The notes below the pieces were generated by a model. The model saw nothing but the letters and a program-made list of their open reading frames with translations, was not told where the DNA came from and did not search any database. 64,000 nucleotides of DNA, from assembly GCF_001953865.1 (NCBI RefSeq), contig NZ_MQUQ01000005.1, positions 197,401-261,400 on the forward strand. The letters run 5' to 3'. Both the position numbers and the translations under genes were made by a program. Shown here in pieces: positions 53,907-62,740 of this stretch. The DNA comes from Amycolatopsis coloradensis (lineage in GTDB: Bacteria; Actinomycetota; Actinomycetes; Mycobacteriales; Pseudonocardiaceae). Position 1 is the stretch's first letter. The number at the start of each line of letters is the position of its first letter.

Positions 53907-54278
53907 ATGAAGATTCGTTCGGCCGCGCTGTGTGCCGCGGCGGCGGCGTTGGTGGCCACGGTGCTCGGAGCGGGACAGGCGAACGCGACCAGACCGTCCA
54001 GTTTGGTCCTTGCCCCGGCCGCGATCGTCGCAGGTGGGACGGTCATCGCGGATATCTACTGCCTGCGCCCGTCAGGGGCGGGCGAACTCGCGACGACACT
54101 CACCGCCGACGGTCTCGCCGCGCCGATTCCCCTGCGGGTGGTGGGAGACGGCGGCACCGGCGGCATCGGTGTCGCGTTGCGGGGCGACGGTCCGGTAGGG
54201 ACAGTGCCGGGCCGGTACACGGCGTCGTACGACTGCTGGGGCTGGATCGTCCGCGCGGAGTTCGTCGTCACGAACTGA
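53907..54278 (+). CDS. Small secreted protein
   Basis: A 123-residue exported protein with signal peptide MKIRSAALCAAAAALVATVLGAGQANA and RBS GGGAGGG. The mature ~95 residues are beta-rich with two Cys (IYCLRPS and YDCWGW), probably a disulfide-bonded immunoglobulin-like single domain. No family is recognised. The downstream 536 bp contain no gene. Confidence 0.75.
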   Translation: MKIRSAALCAAAAALVATVLGAGQANATRPSSLVLAPAAIVAGGTVIADIYCLRPSGAGELATTLTADGLAAPIPLRVVGDGGTGGIGVALRGDGPVGTVPGRYTASYDCWGWIVRAEFVVTN

Positions 54279-54814
54279 CAGCGCGACACCGGGGAAGCGA
54301 AGGCCGATTTCGGGATTTCGACCGTCCCGGGAGTGGCCTTCGCCGTGTTCTCCCGCTCACGGTCTAGGCGCATCTCGTGGCTATGTGTCGCGAGGATAAT
54401 TTCTATCGTCCGACAGAATTAGACCGGATCCTCGTGCGGCGCGAGTGGGTGATGGGCCGAATGTCGTAATCAATTATCCGGAATCGCGGAAGAAAAGGGG
54501 CGGGGAATTGCGGGAGGGCCGTCGATTTTCGAAGAACAAGTTCGTGTGAACTGGTGGAGTCGTGAGTGGCGAGGACGGTGGGAGCCGCGAACGCCCCTGT
54601 AGCTCACTTCAAGCCGCCAGGACCGACCTTGATCGATCAGGGGCCGGCAGGTGAGCAGAAGGTGACGGCTTGCGGTCCGGCGGTTGCACACCGATGATCG
54701 GCGAGGGGTGTCCGGTGTCACCGTTCAGTGGGTTTCGCCGCCGCCTTCCAGGCAATACCGTCGGCGGCAAAGCCGAAGTCACAGATGCCCTGACCGGGTA
54801 CGGAGGTTTGGCGG
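54279..54814. other. Long gene-free region upstream of pdxH
   Basis: No convincing coding frame. Local composition dips to a lower GC around 54400-54540. A hairpin-rich patch at 54593-54656 contains GCCCCTG/CAGGGGC and GCTCAC/GTGAGC pairs; its start looks like a tRNA 5' end but the rest does not fit. The final 30 bp carry GGAGG before the pdxH start. Confidence 0.4.
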
Positions 54815-55501
54815 ATGATGCCGGAGATCAAAGATGGCGCTGTCGGCGGAGACGACGCCGTCGTACGCCTGCCCGGGATGCGGGTCGCCTACGAAGGCGC
54901 GGCCTTCGACGAGTCCGCGCTGGCGGAGACCTGGACCGTCCAGCTGCAAGACTGGCTGAACCAGGCCGTCTCCGCGGGGATCGCCGAACCGAACGCGATG
55001 GTGCTGGCCACGGCCGATCCGGAGGGCAGGCCGTCCTCCCGCACCGTCTTGTGCAAGGGCCTCGACGAGCGCGGCGTCGTGTTCTACACGAACTACACGT
55101 CCACGAAGAGCCACGACCTCACGGCGACGCGCTACGCGTCGGTCACTTTCCCGTGGTACGCCCTGCAACGCCAGGTCCACGTGCGCGGCGAGGTCGAGAA
55201 GGTCAACGTCGCCGAGACCGCCGAGTACTGGGCCTCCCGCCCGCGGGGCTCGCAGCTCGGCGCCTGGGCTTCGCCGCAGTCCCGCGTCGTCGACGGCCGC
55301 CGCGCCCTCGAGACCGCGCTTCACGGCATCGAGCGCCGCTTCGCCGACGTCGAGAACATCCCGTTCCCGCCGCACTGGGGCGGATGGCGCATCCGGCCCG
55401 ACTACGTCGAATTCTGGCAGGGCCGTGAGGACCGCATGCACGACCGGCTCCGCTACGTCCGCAACGACGACGGCTGGCGAATCGAGCGCGTCGCGCCGTA
55501 G
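54815..55501 (+). CDS. pdxH: Pyridoxamine 5'-phosphate oxidase PdxH
   Basis: A 228-residue FMN enzyme making pyridoxal 5'-phosphate from PNP or PMP. Start ATG 54815 with GGAGG 8 nt before. Signature blocks: MVLATADPEGRPSSRTVLCKG, FYTNYTSTKSHDL, FPWYALQRQVHVRGEVEKV, ASRPRGSQLGAWASPQS, and the C-terminal WGGWRIRPDYVEFWQGREDRMHDRLRY. Complete length. Followed by palindrome C3. Confidence 0.95.
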   Translation: MMPEIKDGAVGGDDAVVRLPGMRVAYEGAAFDESALAETWTVQLQDWLNQAVSAGIAEPNAMVLATADPEGRPSSRTVLCKGLDERGVVFYTNYTSTKSHDLTATRYASVTFPWYALQRQVHVRGEVEKVNVAETAEYWASRPRGSQLGAWASPQSRVVDGRRALETALHGIERRFADVENIPFPPHWGGWRIRPDYVEFWQGREDRMHDRLRYVRNDDGWRIERVAP

Positions 55502-55508
55502 CTCTACT

Positions 55509-55562
55509 CGCGTGAAGGCCCCCCTTTTCTCGGCTCAGCCGAGGGAAGGGGGCCTTCACGCG
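55509..55562. repeat. Intergenic palindrome, family C copy 3
   Basis: 27- and 26-nt arms (55509-55535, 55537-55562) sharing CGCGTGAAGGCCCCC and, toward the centre, CTCGGCT/AGCCGAG. One bulge and two mismatches. It starts 8 bp after the pdxH stop, upstream of the co-directional MFS gene. Confidence 0.85.
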
Positions 55563-55622
55563 CCAGCCGGGTGACGTAAATCGCGCGCGGTTGGTTAGTT
55601 AGCGCGGCTAAGCTACCGGGTT

Positions 55623-56906
55623 GTGGGTGACGACGTGGGGGTTGAACAGCGTAAGGGTGTCCGCAAGCTGTTCGGCTCGATCGTCGTCGACACCCGGCCG
55701 CTCAAGATCCCCGCGTTCCGCCGTCTCTGGCTGTCCACCGCGGTCACCGCCGTCGGCAGCCAGCTCACCGCCGTCGCGGTCCCCAAACAGGTCTTCGACC
55801 TCACCGGTTCGTCGGCCTACGTCGGCCTGACCGGTCTGGTCGCCCTGATCCCGCTGCTCGTCTTCGGCCTCTGGGGCGGCGCGATCGCGGACGCCGTCGA
55901 TCGCCGCAAACTCCTGCTCGTCACCAACGTCGGGGTCACCGCCACCTCGGGGGTCCTGTGGCTCCAGGCGTTCCTGAACATCGGCTCGGTCTGGCTCGTC
56001 CTCGCCCTGCTGGCGGTCAACCAGGCGTTCTTCGCGATCAACATGCCGACCCGCGGCGCCGTCGTCGCGCGGCTGGTGCCGGACAACCTGATCGCGCCCG
56101 CGACCGCGCTGAGCAGCACGATGGCCACCTTCGGCGCGGTCTTCGGCCCGCTGCTCGCGGGTTCGCTGATCCCGATCCTCGGCCTCTCGACGCTCTACCT
56201 GATCGACGTCATCGCGCTGACCCTGACCCTCGTAGCGGTCTGGAAGCTGCCCCCCATCCCGCCGCTCGGTGAGATCGCGCGCCGCGCCGGGATCCGCGAC
56301 ATCATCGACGGCTTCAAGTACCTGGCGACGCAGAAGATCCTGCTGGCCTCGTTCCTCGTCGACATCATCGCGATGGTCGCGGGCATGCCGCGCGCGCTGA
56401 TCCCGGAGATGGCCGAGCGCACCTTCGGCGACCCGCCCGGCGGCGGCCCGGCGCTGGGCTGGCTCTACGCCGCGCTCCCGGCGGGCGCGATGCTGATCGG
56501 CCTCTTCTCCGGCTGGCTGACGAAAATCCAGAAGCAGGGTGTCGGCGTGATCGTCTCGATCTGCGTCTGGGGTGGGGCGATCGTCGGCTTCGGGCTCGCG
56601 AATTCGCTGTGGCTCGCGGTCTTCTTCATGGCGCTCGCCGGGGCCGCCGACATGGTCAGCGCGATCTACCGGATGTCGATCCTCCAGGTCGCCACCACCG
56701 ACGAGATGCGCGGCCGGCTCCAGGGCGTGTTCACCGTGGTCGTCGCGGGCGGCCCGCGGATCGCCGACCTCACTCACGGCTGGGCCGCCGCCGGGGTCGG
56801 CACGGCCGCCGCGGCCTCCGGCGGCGGGGTGCTGGTCATCGTGCTGGTCATCGCGGCGGCGTTCCTGATCCCGTCCTTCCGGCGGTACCGGGCCCCGGTG
56901 GGCTGA
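55623..56906 (+). CDS. MFS transporter (MFS_3 family)
   Basis: A 427-residue transporter, GTG 55623. Opening RPLKIPAFRRLWLSTAVTAVGSQLTAVAVPKQVFDLTGSS and the WGGAIADAVDRRKLL loop are typical of MFS_3 exporters. About 12 helices. No SD is clear; TAAGCT 10-15 nt upstream could be a -10 element with a very short leader. Substrate is unknown. The downstream lipoprotein gene begins 24 bp later. Confidence 0.87.
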   Translation: MGDDVGVEQRKGVRKLFGSIVVDTRPLKIPAFRRLWLSTAVTAVGSQLTAVAVPKQVFDLTGSSAYVGLTGLVALIPLLVFGLWGGAIADAVDRRKLLLVTNVGVTATSGVLWLQAFLNIGSVWLVLALLAVNQAFFAINMPTRGAVVARLVPDNLIAPATALSSTMATFGAVFGPLLAGSLIPILGLSTLYLIDVIALTLTLVAVWKLPPIPPLGEIARRAGIRDIIDGFKYLATQKILLASFLVDIIAMVAGMPRALIPEMAERTFGDPPGGGPALGWLYAALPAGAMLIGLFSGWLTKIQKQGVGVIVSICVWGGAIVGFGLANSLWLAVFFMALAGAADMVSAIYRMSILQVATTDEMRGRLQGVFTVVVAGGPRIADLTHGWAAAGVGTAAAASGGGVLVIVLVIAAAFLIPSFRRYRAPVG

Positions 56907-56930
56907 CCGGCCGGGGCTATCGTCGGGCCC

Positions 56931-57515
56931 ATGCGTATTTCACGGGCGATCATCCTGTTCGCCGCTGTCATCGCGACCGTCACCGCCTGCTCGTCCGGGG
57001 ACCAGAAATCGGACGACGCGGCCAAGCCGTCGAGCCAGGCTCCCGCTCCCTCCGCCGCGCCGAGTTCCTCGGCCGTGCCCACCGGTGGCACCGGTGCGAA
57101 GGAGCCGTGCGCGCTGTTGCCCGCCGAGGCCGTCGGGAAAGCGGTTTCCCTCGAAGGTGTGACGTCGGCGCCGGGACCGGTACAGGACAACGCCGCCAAC
57201 GGCGGCAAGGCCAAGAGTTGCGTCTACTCGGCGGCCGGCAAACAGATCGGCGCGCTCGCGGTGACCCGCTTCGAGGGCAACAAGATCAAGCCCGCGGAAA
57301 TGGTCGCGGCGTTGAAGAAGGCGAAGCCGGGCGCGAAGGACGTCGCCGGTGTCGGCGAGGGCGCGCTCTACTACGTCGACGAGAACAAGACCGCGACGCT
57401 GGCCGCGGCCGAACTCGTGAGCGACGTTCCGGTGCTGGTCAACTACACCGGGCCGACGAAGATGACCCAGGAGATGATGACGCCGCTGGTGAAGACCGCG
57501 GTCGACGCCAACTGA
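56931..57515 (+). CDS. DUF3558-like lipoprotein
   Basis: A 194-residue lipoprotein: signal MRISRAIILFAAVIATVTAC with C20. A Ser/Ala/Pro-rich tether (22-55) precedes a globular domain with two Cys (PCALLPAEAVGKAV, SCVYSAAG) in the order typical of actinobacterial DUF3558 proteins. Function is unknown. Confidence 0.8.
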   Translation: MRISRAIILFAAVIATVTACSSGDQKSDDAAKPSSQAPAPSAAPSSSAVPTGGTGAKEPCALLPAEAVGKAVSLEGVTSAPGPVQDNAANGGKAKSCVYSAAGKQIGALAVTRFEGNKIKPAEMVAALKKAKPGAKDVAGVGEGALYYVDENKTATLAAAELVSDVPVLVNYTGPTKMTQEMMTPLVKTAVDAN

Positions 57516-57609
57516 CCGATTTACCAGATCCGCGCTTCGCCAACCCGTGACGAAGAACTGACCAAACCGGACTGTCGGCCACACAGGTGATGCGGCACAC
57601 TCTTGCCGC

Positions 57610-58995
57610 ATGGCGGACACGACGACAACAGAACAGACCGGTCCGGCCGGTCAACCGAGCCTCAACCGGGTCATGGGTTCCAAGCTCCTGCTGTTCTTCG
57701 TGGTGGGGGACATCATCGGGACGGGCGTCTACGCGCTCACCGGGCAGGTCGCCGGCCGGGTGGGCGGGGCGCTGTGGCTGCCGTTCCTGATCGCGTTCGT
57801 GGTCGCGATCATGACCGCGTTCAGTTATCTGGAACTGGTCGGCAAGTACCCGCAGGCGGCGGGTGCGGCGCTGTACACGCACAAGGCGTTCAAGATCCGC
57901 TTCCTCACCTTCATGGTGGCGTTCGCGGTGATGTGCTCGGGGATCACGTCGGCCTCGTCCGCGGCGAAGGCCTTCGGAGACACCTATCTCGCCGAGTTCA
58001 TCACCGCGCCGATGCCGCTGGTGGCGATCCTGTTCGTGATCGGCCTCGCGCTGATCAACTTCCGCGGGGTCTCCGAATCGGTGAAGACCAACGTGGTGCT
58101 GACCTGCATCGAGATCGGCGGCCTGCTGATCATCATCGGGGTCGGCGTGTGGGCGGTGCTGAACGGCAACGGGGACGCGTCGCGGCTGGTCGAGTTCGAC
58201 ACCGAGAACCAGACGATGCTGGTGGCGATCACCTCGGCGACCTCGCTGGCGTTCTTCGCGATGGTCGGCTTCGAGGACTCGGTGAACATGGCCGAGGAGT
58301 GCAAGGACCCGATCCGGATCTTTCCGAAGGCGATGCTGTGGGGCATGGTCATCGCCGCGACCATCTACATCCTGGTCTCCGTCACCTCTTCGCTGCTGGT
58401 GCCCGCCGACGAACTGGAGGCCGCCAAGAGCAGCGCGCTGCTGAAGGTGCTCGACGTCGGCGCCCCCGGATTCCCGCGTGAGGTCTTCTCCGCGATCGGT
58501 CTCTTCGCGGTCATCAACTCCGCGCTGATCAACATGCTGATGGCCAGCCGCCTGCTCTACGGCATGGCGAACCAGCGGATCATCCCGAAGCAGCTGGGCA
58601 CGGTGCACCCGTTCCGCCGCAGCCCGTGGGTGGCGATCGTGTTCACCAGCGTCATCGCCATCGGCCTTGTGTCCTTTGTGGACATCAGCGTGCTCGGCGG
58701 TACGACGGCGTTGCTGCTGCTGGGGGTGTTCGCCATCGTCAACGTCGCGGTACTGGTGCTGCGCAAGGAGAAGTCGGCGCACAAGCATTTCCGCGCGCCG
58801 ACGATCATCCCGGTGCTGGCCGCGATCTTCTGTGTCTACCTGGTGACCCCGTTGTCCGGGCGGCCCGCCCGTGACTACAAGGTAGCGGCGATCCTGCTCG
58901 GCGTCGGCATCGTGTTGTGGGGGATCAACTGGCTGGTCATGCGGGCGACGCACCGCGAGGAGGACCGGCAGCCCCTCGAGCCGCCGATCGGCTGA
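57610..58995 (+). CDS. APC-family amino-acid permease
   Basis: A 461-residue transporter with 12 helices. The first helix has GDIIGTGVYALTGQVAG, the unwound G-[S/T]-G motif of the amino acid-polyamine-organocation fold. Other blocks are FSYLELVGKYPQAAGAALYTHKAF and GFEDSVNMAEECKDP. Cationic amino-acid or polyamine uptake is plausible but unproven. ATG 57610; monocistronic. Confidence 0.88.
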   Translation: MADTTTTEQTGPAGQPSLNRVMGSKLLLFFVVGDIIGTGVYALTGQVAGRVGGALWLPFLIAFVVAIMTAFSYLELVGKYPQAAGAALYTHKAFKIRFLTFMVAFAVMCSGITSASSAAKAFGDTYLAEFITAPMPLVAILFVIGLALINFRGVSESVKTNVVLTCIEIGGLLIIIGVGVWAVLNGNGDASRLVEFDTENQTMLVAITSATSLAFFAMVGFEDSVNMAEECKDPIRIFPKAMLWGMVIAATIYILVSVTSSLLVPADELEAAKSSALLKVLDVGAPGFPREVFSAIGLFAVINSALINMLMASRLLYGMANQRIIPKQLGTVHPFRRSPWVAIVFTSVIAIGLVSFVDISVLGGTTALLLLGVFAIVNVAVLVLRKEKSAHKHFRAPTIIPVLAAIFCVYLVTPLSGRPARDYKVAAILLGVGIVLWGINWLVMRATHREEDRQPLEPPIG

Positions 58996-59001
58996 CCTGC
59001 G

Positions 59002-59829
59002 CTAGCCACGGCTGAGCGATTGGTACTCGACCGGGCTGTGGGCCGAGAACACGGTGATTTCGTCAGCGTGTTCCCGGCTCAGCTCGCGCAGCCGCTCGAC
59101 GTTCTCCAGTCGCGGTTGGCGCAGCGTCTGCACCATGTTCTGGAACAGGGTCATCCCCGGCGGGCAGTGCGGCTTCACCGGATCCAGCTGACCGTGGAAG
59201 AAGTACGCGTCGCCGGCGTGCAGCAGCCAGCCGTCACCGGTGTCGACCGCGACACCGGTATGTCCCTCGGTGTGTCCCGCGAGCGGCACCAGCAGGATCT
59301 CCGAGGGCAGGCCCTTGAGTTCACGGACCGCCTGGAAGCCGAACCATTCGTCGCCGGCCTCGTCGTACTTGCTCCACAGTGGACGGTGCGCGAACTGGTT
59401 GGCGCGGAAGCGGAGTTTCTCGCTTCCGTTGCGCGGGGCGGTCGCCACGTCGTGTTCCTCGGCGCGGACGTGCACGACGGCGTTCGGGAAGTCCGCGAGC
59501 CCGCCCGCGTGGTCGACGTCGAGGTGGGTGCAGATGATGTGCCGCACGTCCTCCAGTTCGTGGCCGAGCGCTTCGACGTGATGGGCCGCCGTTTCCGTCT
59601 CGACAGGTTTCGCGCCGACCATCACCGTGAACGGCGTGCCGAGCCAGGCGCCCGGCCGCGCCACCCCCTGGCGGCCGAATCCCGTGTCCACCAGCACGAG
59701 TCCGTCGCCGGTCTCGATGAGCAGGCAGTGCGCCACCAGCTCCGCGCGGCGCAGCAGACCCGGCTGGCCGTCGAGGAACTTGCCTCCCGGGGCGCGCATC
59801 GTGCCGCAGTTCAGGTGGTGGACCTTCAT
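59002..59829 (-). CDS. MBL-fold metallo-hydrolase (AHL-lactonase-like)
   Basis: A 275-residue metallo-beta-lactamase-fold enzyme. The metal motif is THLDVDHAGG (H102, D104, D106, H107), so the second His of HxHxDH is Asp. Later ligands: LVPLAGHTEGHTGV and LLHAGDAYF, with a terminal FSAHSPVEY His. This resembles the N-acyl homoserine lactonase-like group; actual substrate is unknown. Its ATG overlaps the stop of a truncated paralogue. Confidence 0.87.
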   Translation of the reverse strand: MKVHHLNCGTMRAPGGKFLDGQPGLLRRAELVAHCLLIETGDGLVLVDTGFGRQGVARPGAWLGTPFTVMVGAKPVETETAAHHVEALGHELEDVRHIICTHLDVDHAGGLADFPNAVVHVRAEEHDVATAPRNGSEKLRFRANQFAHRPLWSKYDEAGDEWFGFQAVRELKGLPSEILLVPLAGHTEGHTGVAVDTGDGWLLHAGDAYFFHGQLDPVKPHCPPGMTLFQNMVQTLRQPRLENVERLRELSREHADEITVFSAHSPVEYQSLSRG

Positions 59830-60008
59830 ATCCTGCTCCTCTGGCCGAACCGTTCGAAGGCGGTGACGTCGTGCGCGGCGAAGACCGACACCTCGTCACC
59901 GTTGTTACTGACAAGTTCGCGCAGCCGGGGCTGGTTGTCCAGTCGTGCCGTTTTTCCCGTCCGCATGTACGACTCGAAGAAGCCCAGTGCGATGGGGATG
60001 TGCGGCTT
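59826..60008 (-). pseudogene. Truncated MBL-fold paralogue, C-terminal fragment
   Basis: In the frame ending at TGA 59826-59828, the minus strand encodes KPHIPIALGFFESYM, then RLDNQPRLRELVSNNGDEVSVFAAHDVTAFERFG. This aligns throughout with the last ~60 residues of the neighbouring MBL enzyme (KPHCPPGMTLFQNMV, then RLENVERLRELSREHADEITVFSAHSPVEY). The N-terminal 200 residues with the metal site are missing and no start codon is present; homology stops beside the aldose epimerase start. A decayed tandem duplicate whose stop still overlaps the intact gene (ATGA). Confidence 0.75.
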
Positions 60009-60031
60009 CCGCCCACAGTAACCTCGTCCGC

Positions 60032-60937
60032 ATGGCCAATCCCACCGGAGAGCAGTTCGAGATCACCCGCGGCAACGCGCGCGCCGTCGTCACCGAAATC
60101 GGTGCCGGGTTGCGCGCGTTCGAGGTCGGCGGGGTGCCGTACGTCGAGGCGTTCGCCGCGGACGAGAAGCCCCCGAAGGGTGCGGGGCAGGTGCTGCTGC
60201 CCTGGCCGAACCGCACCAAAGGCGGCCAGTGGGTGCATCAGGGGGAGAAGCAGCGGCTCGCGATCACCGAGGAGGCGCGCGGCAACGCGATCCACGGTCT
60301 GACCCGGCACGAGGAGTGGGAGCTTCTCGAGCACGCCGAGTCCTCGATCACCCTGGCCATCGACGTGCCGGCGCAGGAGGGCTGGCCGGTGCCGCTGCGC
60401 GCGACGATCACCTATGAGCTCTCGCCGCGCGAACTGGTCGTGACGCACGAGATCCGCAACGAGGGAGAGAGCCCGATCGGCGTCGGGCTCGGCACGCACC
60501 CCTACTTCCGTATCGGCGACGTGCCCACCGACGAGCTGACCCTGACGCTGCCCGCGAGCCGCGTGCGGCCGTACCTCGGCGACGAGCAGATGCCGTACGC
60601 CGACGAGCAGGACGTCGAAGGGACCGAGTACGACTTCCGGTCCGGCAAGCTGCTCGAAGGCGTCGACCTGGACACGGCGTTCGGCGGGCTGAGCGTCGCC
60701 GAAGACGGCAACCACCACCACGTCCTCTCGCACGGGGAACAGGAACTGGTGGTCTGGGCGGGGCCGGACTTCCACTGGGCACAGGTGTTCACGCCGGACG
60801 ACCTGGTCGGCCGCGGCCGGGCCGTGGCCATCGAGCCGATGACCTGCCCCGCCGACGCGCTCAACACCGGCACCGACCTGATCGACCTGGAGCCCGCCTC
60901 CTCGTGGACCGGCAGCTGGGGAATCCGGGTCCGCTGA
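60032..60937 (+). CDS. Aldose 1-epimerase family protein
   Basis: A 301-residue galactose mutarotase-fold enzyme, ATG 60032. Catalytic residues: H88 (NAIHGLTRHEEW), H156 (GLGTHPYF), and base E268 (VAIEPMTCPADA). Interconverts anomers of an aldose or aldose phosphate. The stop overlaps the GNAT start (TGATG). Confidence 0.88.
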   Translation: MANPTGEQFEITRGNARAVVTEIGAGLRAFEVGGVPYVEAFAADEKPPKGAGQVLLPWPNRTKGGQWVHQGEKQRLAITEEARGNAIHGLTRHEEWELLEHAESSITLAIDVPAQEGWPVPLRATITYELSPRELVVTHEIRNEGESPIGVGLGTHPYFRIGDVPTDELTLTLPASRVRPYLGDEQMPYADEQDVEGTEYDFRSGKLLEGVDLDTAFGGLSVAEDGNHHHVLSHGEQELVVWAGPDFHWAQVFTPDDLVGRGRAVAIEPMTCPADALNTGTDLIDLEPASSWTGSWGIRVR

Positions 60938-61428
60938 TGACGTCACCGTCGCCGCTCCGGCTGGGGCCCGTGGACGCGGGCGAAGCATTCACCTTGCAGC
61001 TCGCGGCCTACGTCCCGGAAGCGAGGGCGCACGGGAACCTCGACCTCCCACCGCTGCTGGAGACCCTCGAACAGGCCAAGGAGGCCCTGGGCGATCCCGC
61101 GTGTTTCGCCTGGGGCATCAGGGAATCCGGACGGCTGGTGGCGAGCGTCCGGATCGTCGTGGACGGTGCGGCCGGACTGGTCGGCAGGCTCGTCGTGGCC
61201 CCGGACAGGCAGGGACACGGGCTCGGCAGCTCGTTGCTGCTCGCCGCCGAAGCGGCGATGCCGTCGCCGGTGACCGTGTTCCGCCTGTTCACCGGCGAGC
61301 TGAGCGCCGGTCCGCTGCGGATGTACTCGAAGCTCGGCTACGTCGAAACGCACCGGACGCCCGAGAAGCACTACGAACTGGTCCACTTCGAAAAGCCCCG
61401 CGTGCGCCAGGACGGCCCAGTTCGTTAG
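60937..61428 (+). CDS. GNAT-family N-acetyltransferase
   Basis: A 163-residue acetyltransferase with motif A VGRLVVAPDRQGHGLGSSLL (acetyl-CoA pyrophosphate loop R91-x4-x-G97) and motif B RMYSKLGYVETHR. ATG 60937 shares a base with the aldose epimerase stop. The substrate is unknown. Confidence 0.87.
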   Translation: MTSPSPLRLGPVDAGEAFTLQLAAYVPEARAHGNLDLPPLLETLEQAKEALGDPACFAWGIRESGRLVASVRIVVDGAAGLVGRLVVAPDRQGHGLGSSLLLAAEAAMPSPVTVFRLFTGELSAGPLRMYSKLGYVETHRTPEKHYELVHFEKPRVRQDGPVR

Positions 61429-61439
61429 CGTGTCAAAGT

Positions 61440-62669
61440 ATGTCGAACAAAGCATTGGTCAAGGCCATCGTCGGTGGTTACGTCGTCCCTGTCGACGGTG
61501 AGCCGATCGAAGGCGGCACGGTCCTCATGGGGAACGGGAAGATCGTCGCGGTCGGCACCGACGCCGACGTCGACGTCCCCGACGACGCCGAACTGATCGA
61601 CGCCGCGGGCGCCTGGGTGCTGCCCGGGTTCATCGACGCGCACGCCCACCTCGGCGTCCACGAGGACGGCGAAGGCTGGTCGGGCAACGACACCAACGAG
61701 ATGACCGACCCCAACGGCGCCCGGTTCCGGGCGATCGACGGGATCGACCCGTACGAGCCCGGCTTCGACGACGCGCTCGCGGGCGGCGTCACCAGCGTCG
61801 TCATCAAACCCGGCTCGGGGAACCCCATCGGCGGGCAGACGATCGGCGTCAAGACGTGGGGCCGGACCGTGCTCGACATGATCTTCGCCGAGGGTGTCAG
61901 CGTGAAGAGCGCGCTCGGCGAGAACCCGAAGCGGGTCTACGGCGAGAAGAAGCAGACGCCGTCGACCAGGCTCGGCGTCGCGTCGACCATCCGCGACGCG
62001 TTCACCGACGCGCGCAACTACGCCGCCAAGCGTGACCACGCCGCCGGTGAGGGCAAGCCGTTCGACGTCGACCTGACCAAGGAGACCCTGTCGAAGGTCC
62101 TGGACGGCGAGCTGTTCTGGGACCAGCACGTCCACCGCGCCGACGACATGGTCACCGCGATCCGCCTCGCCGACGAGTTCGGCTACAGACTGGTGATCAA
62201 CCACGGCACCGAAGGGCATCTGATCGCGGACCTGCTCGCCGAGCGGGACGTGCCGGTGATCCTCGGCCCGCTGTTCACCACCAAGTCCAAAGTGGAGCTG
62301 CGCAACCGCACCCTGCGCGCCCCCGGCATCCTCGCCAGGGCGGGCGTGCGGATCGCGATCACCACGGACCACCCGGTCGTGCCGATCAACTTCCTGGTCT
62401 ACCAGGCGGCGCTGTCGGTGAAGGACGGCCTCGACCCGGAGACCGCGCTGAAGGCGCTGACCGTCAACCCGGCCGCGATGCTGGACCTCGACGACCAGGT
62501 CGGCTCACTGAAGCCGGGTCTCGACGCCGACGTGGTCATCTGGTCGGGTGATCCGCTGGACGTGATGAACCGGGCCATGCGGGTGTTCGTGCGCGGGCGC
62601 GAGGTCTACCACTTCGACGAGGAGACCGGAGTCGGCGTCACCGAGGAACGCCGGTACCGCGAGGGCTGA
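61440..62669 (+). CDS. Amidohydrolase (imidazolonepropionase-like)
   Basis: A 409-residue TIM-barrel metal hydrolase. Metal site: H68-x-H70 (GFIDAHAHLGVH), H near NHGTEGHL, and D in TTDHPV. Typical urease-superfamily ends: the beta-sandwich N-terminus MGNGKIVAVG and the C-terminal LTVNPAAMLDLDDQVGSLKPGLDADVVIWSGDPLD. ATG 61440 has no SD; TAGCGT at 61426-61431 could be the -10 of a leaderless transcript. Substrate unknown. Confidence 0.9.
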   Translation: MSNKALVKAIVGGYVVPVDGEPIEGGTVLMGNGKIVAVGTDADVDVPDDAELIDAAGAWVLPGFIDAHAHLGVHEDGEGWSGNDTNEMTDPNGARFRAIDGIDPYEPGFDDALAGGVTSVVIKPGSGNPIGGQTIGVKTWGRTVLDMIFAEGVSVKSALGENPKRVYGEKKQTPSTRLGVASTIRDAFTDARNYAAKRDHAAGEGKPFDVDLTKETLSKVLDGELFWDQHVHRADDMVTAIRLADEFGYRLVINHGTEGHLIADLLAERDVPVILGPLFTTKSKVELRNRTLRAPGILARAGVRIAITTDHPVVPINFLVYQAALSVKDGLDPETALKALTVNPAAMLDLDDQVGSLKPGLDADVVIWSGDPLDVMNRAMRVFVRGREVYHFDEETGVGVTEERRYREG

Positions 62670-62704
62670 GTTCGGTCTTGCCAGGACAGACCCATCTGTG
62701 CTCT

Positions 62705-62740
62705 CATGTGTGACACACTGGGGAGGGTGTGTAACACATG
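62705..62740 (+). promoter_or_regulatory. Hairpin enclosing the ribosome-binding site of the next gene
   Basis: CATGTGTGACACAC (62705-62718) and GTGTGTAACACATG (62727-62740) form a 14-bp inverted repeat with one mismatch. The loop is TGGGGAGG, which is the Shine-Dalgarno sequence; the ATG start (62738) is in the right arm. It may act as an operator in DNA or as a translation-controlling hairpin in RNA. Confidence 0.55.

Noticed and set aside
54593..54644. tRNA-like sequence (GCCCCTGTAGCTCAC start, CAGGGGC end)
   Set aside because: Only ~52 nt between acceptor-like ends and no T-loop GGTTCRA or anticodon arm; probably a simple hairpin.
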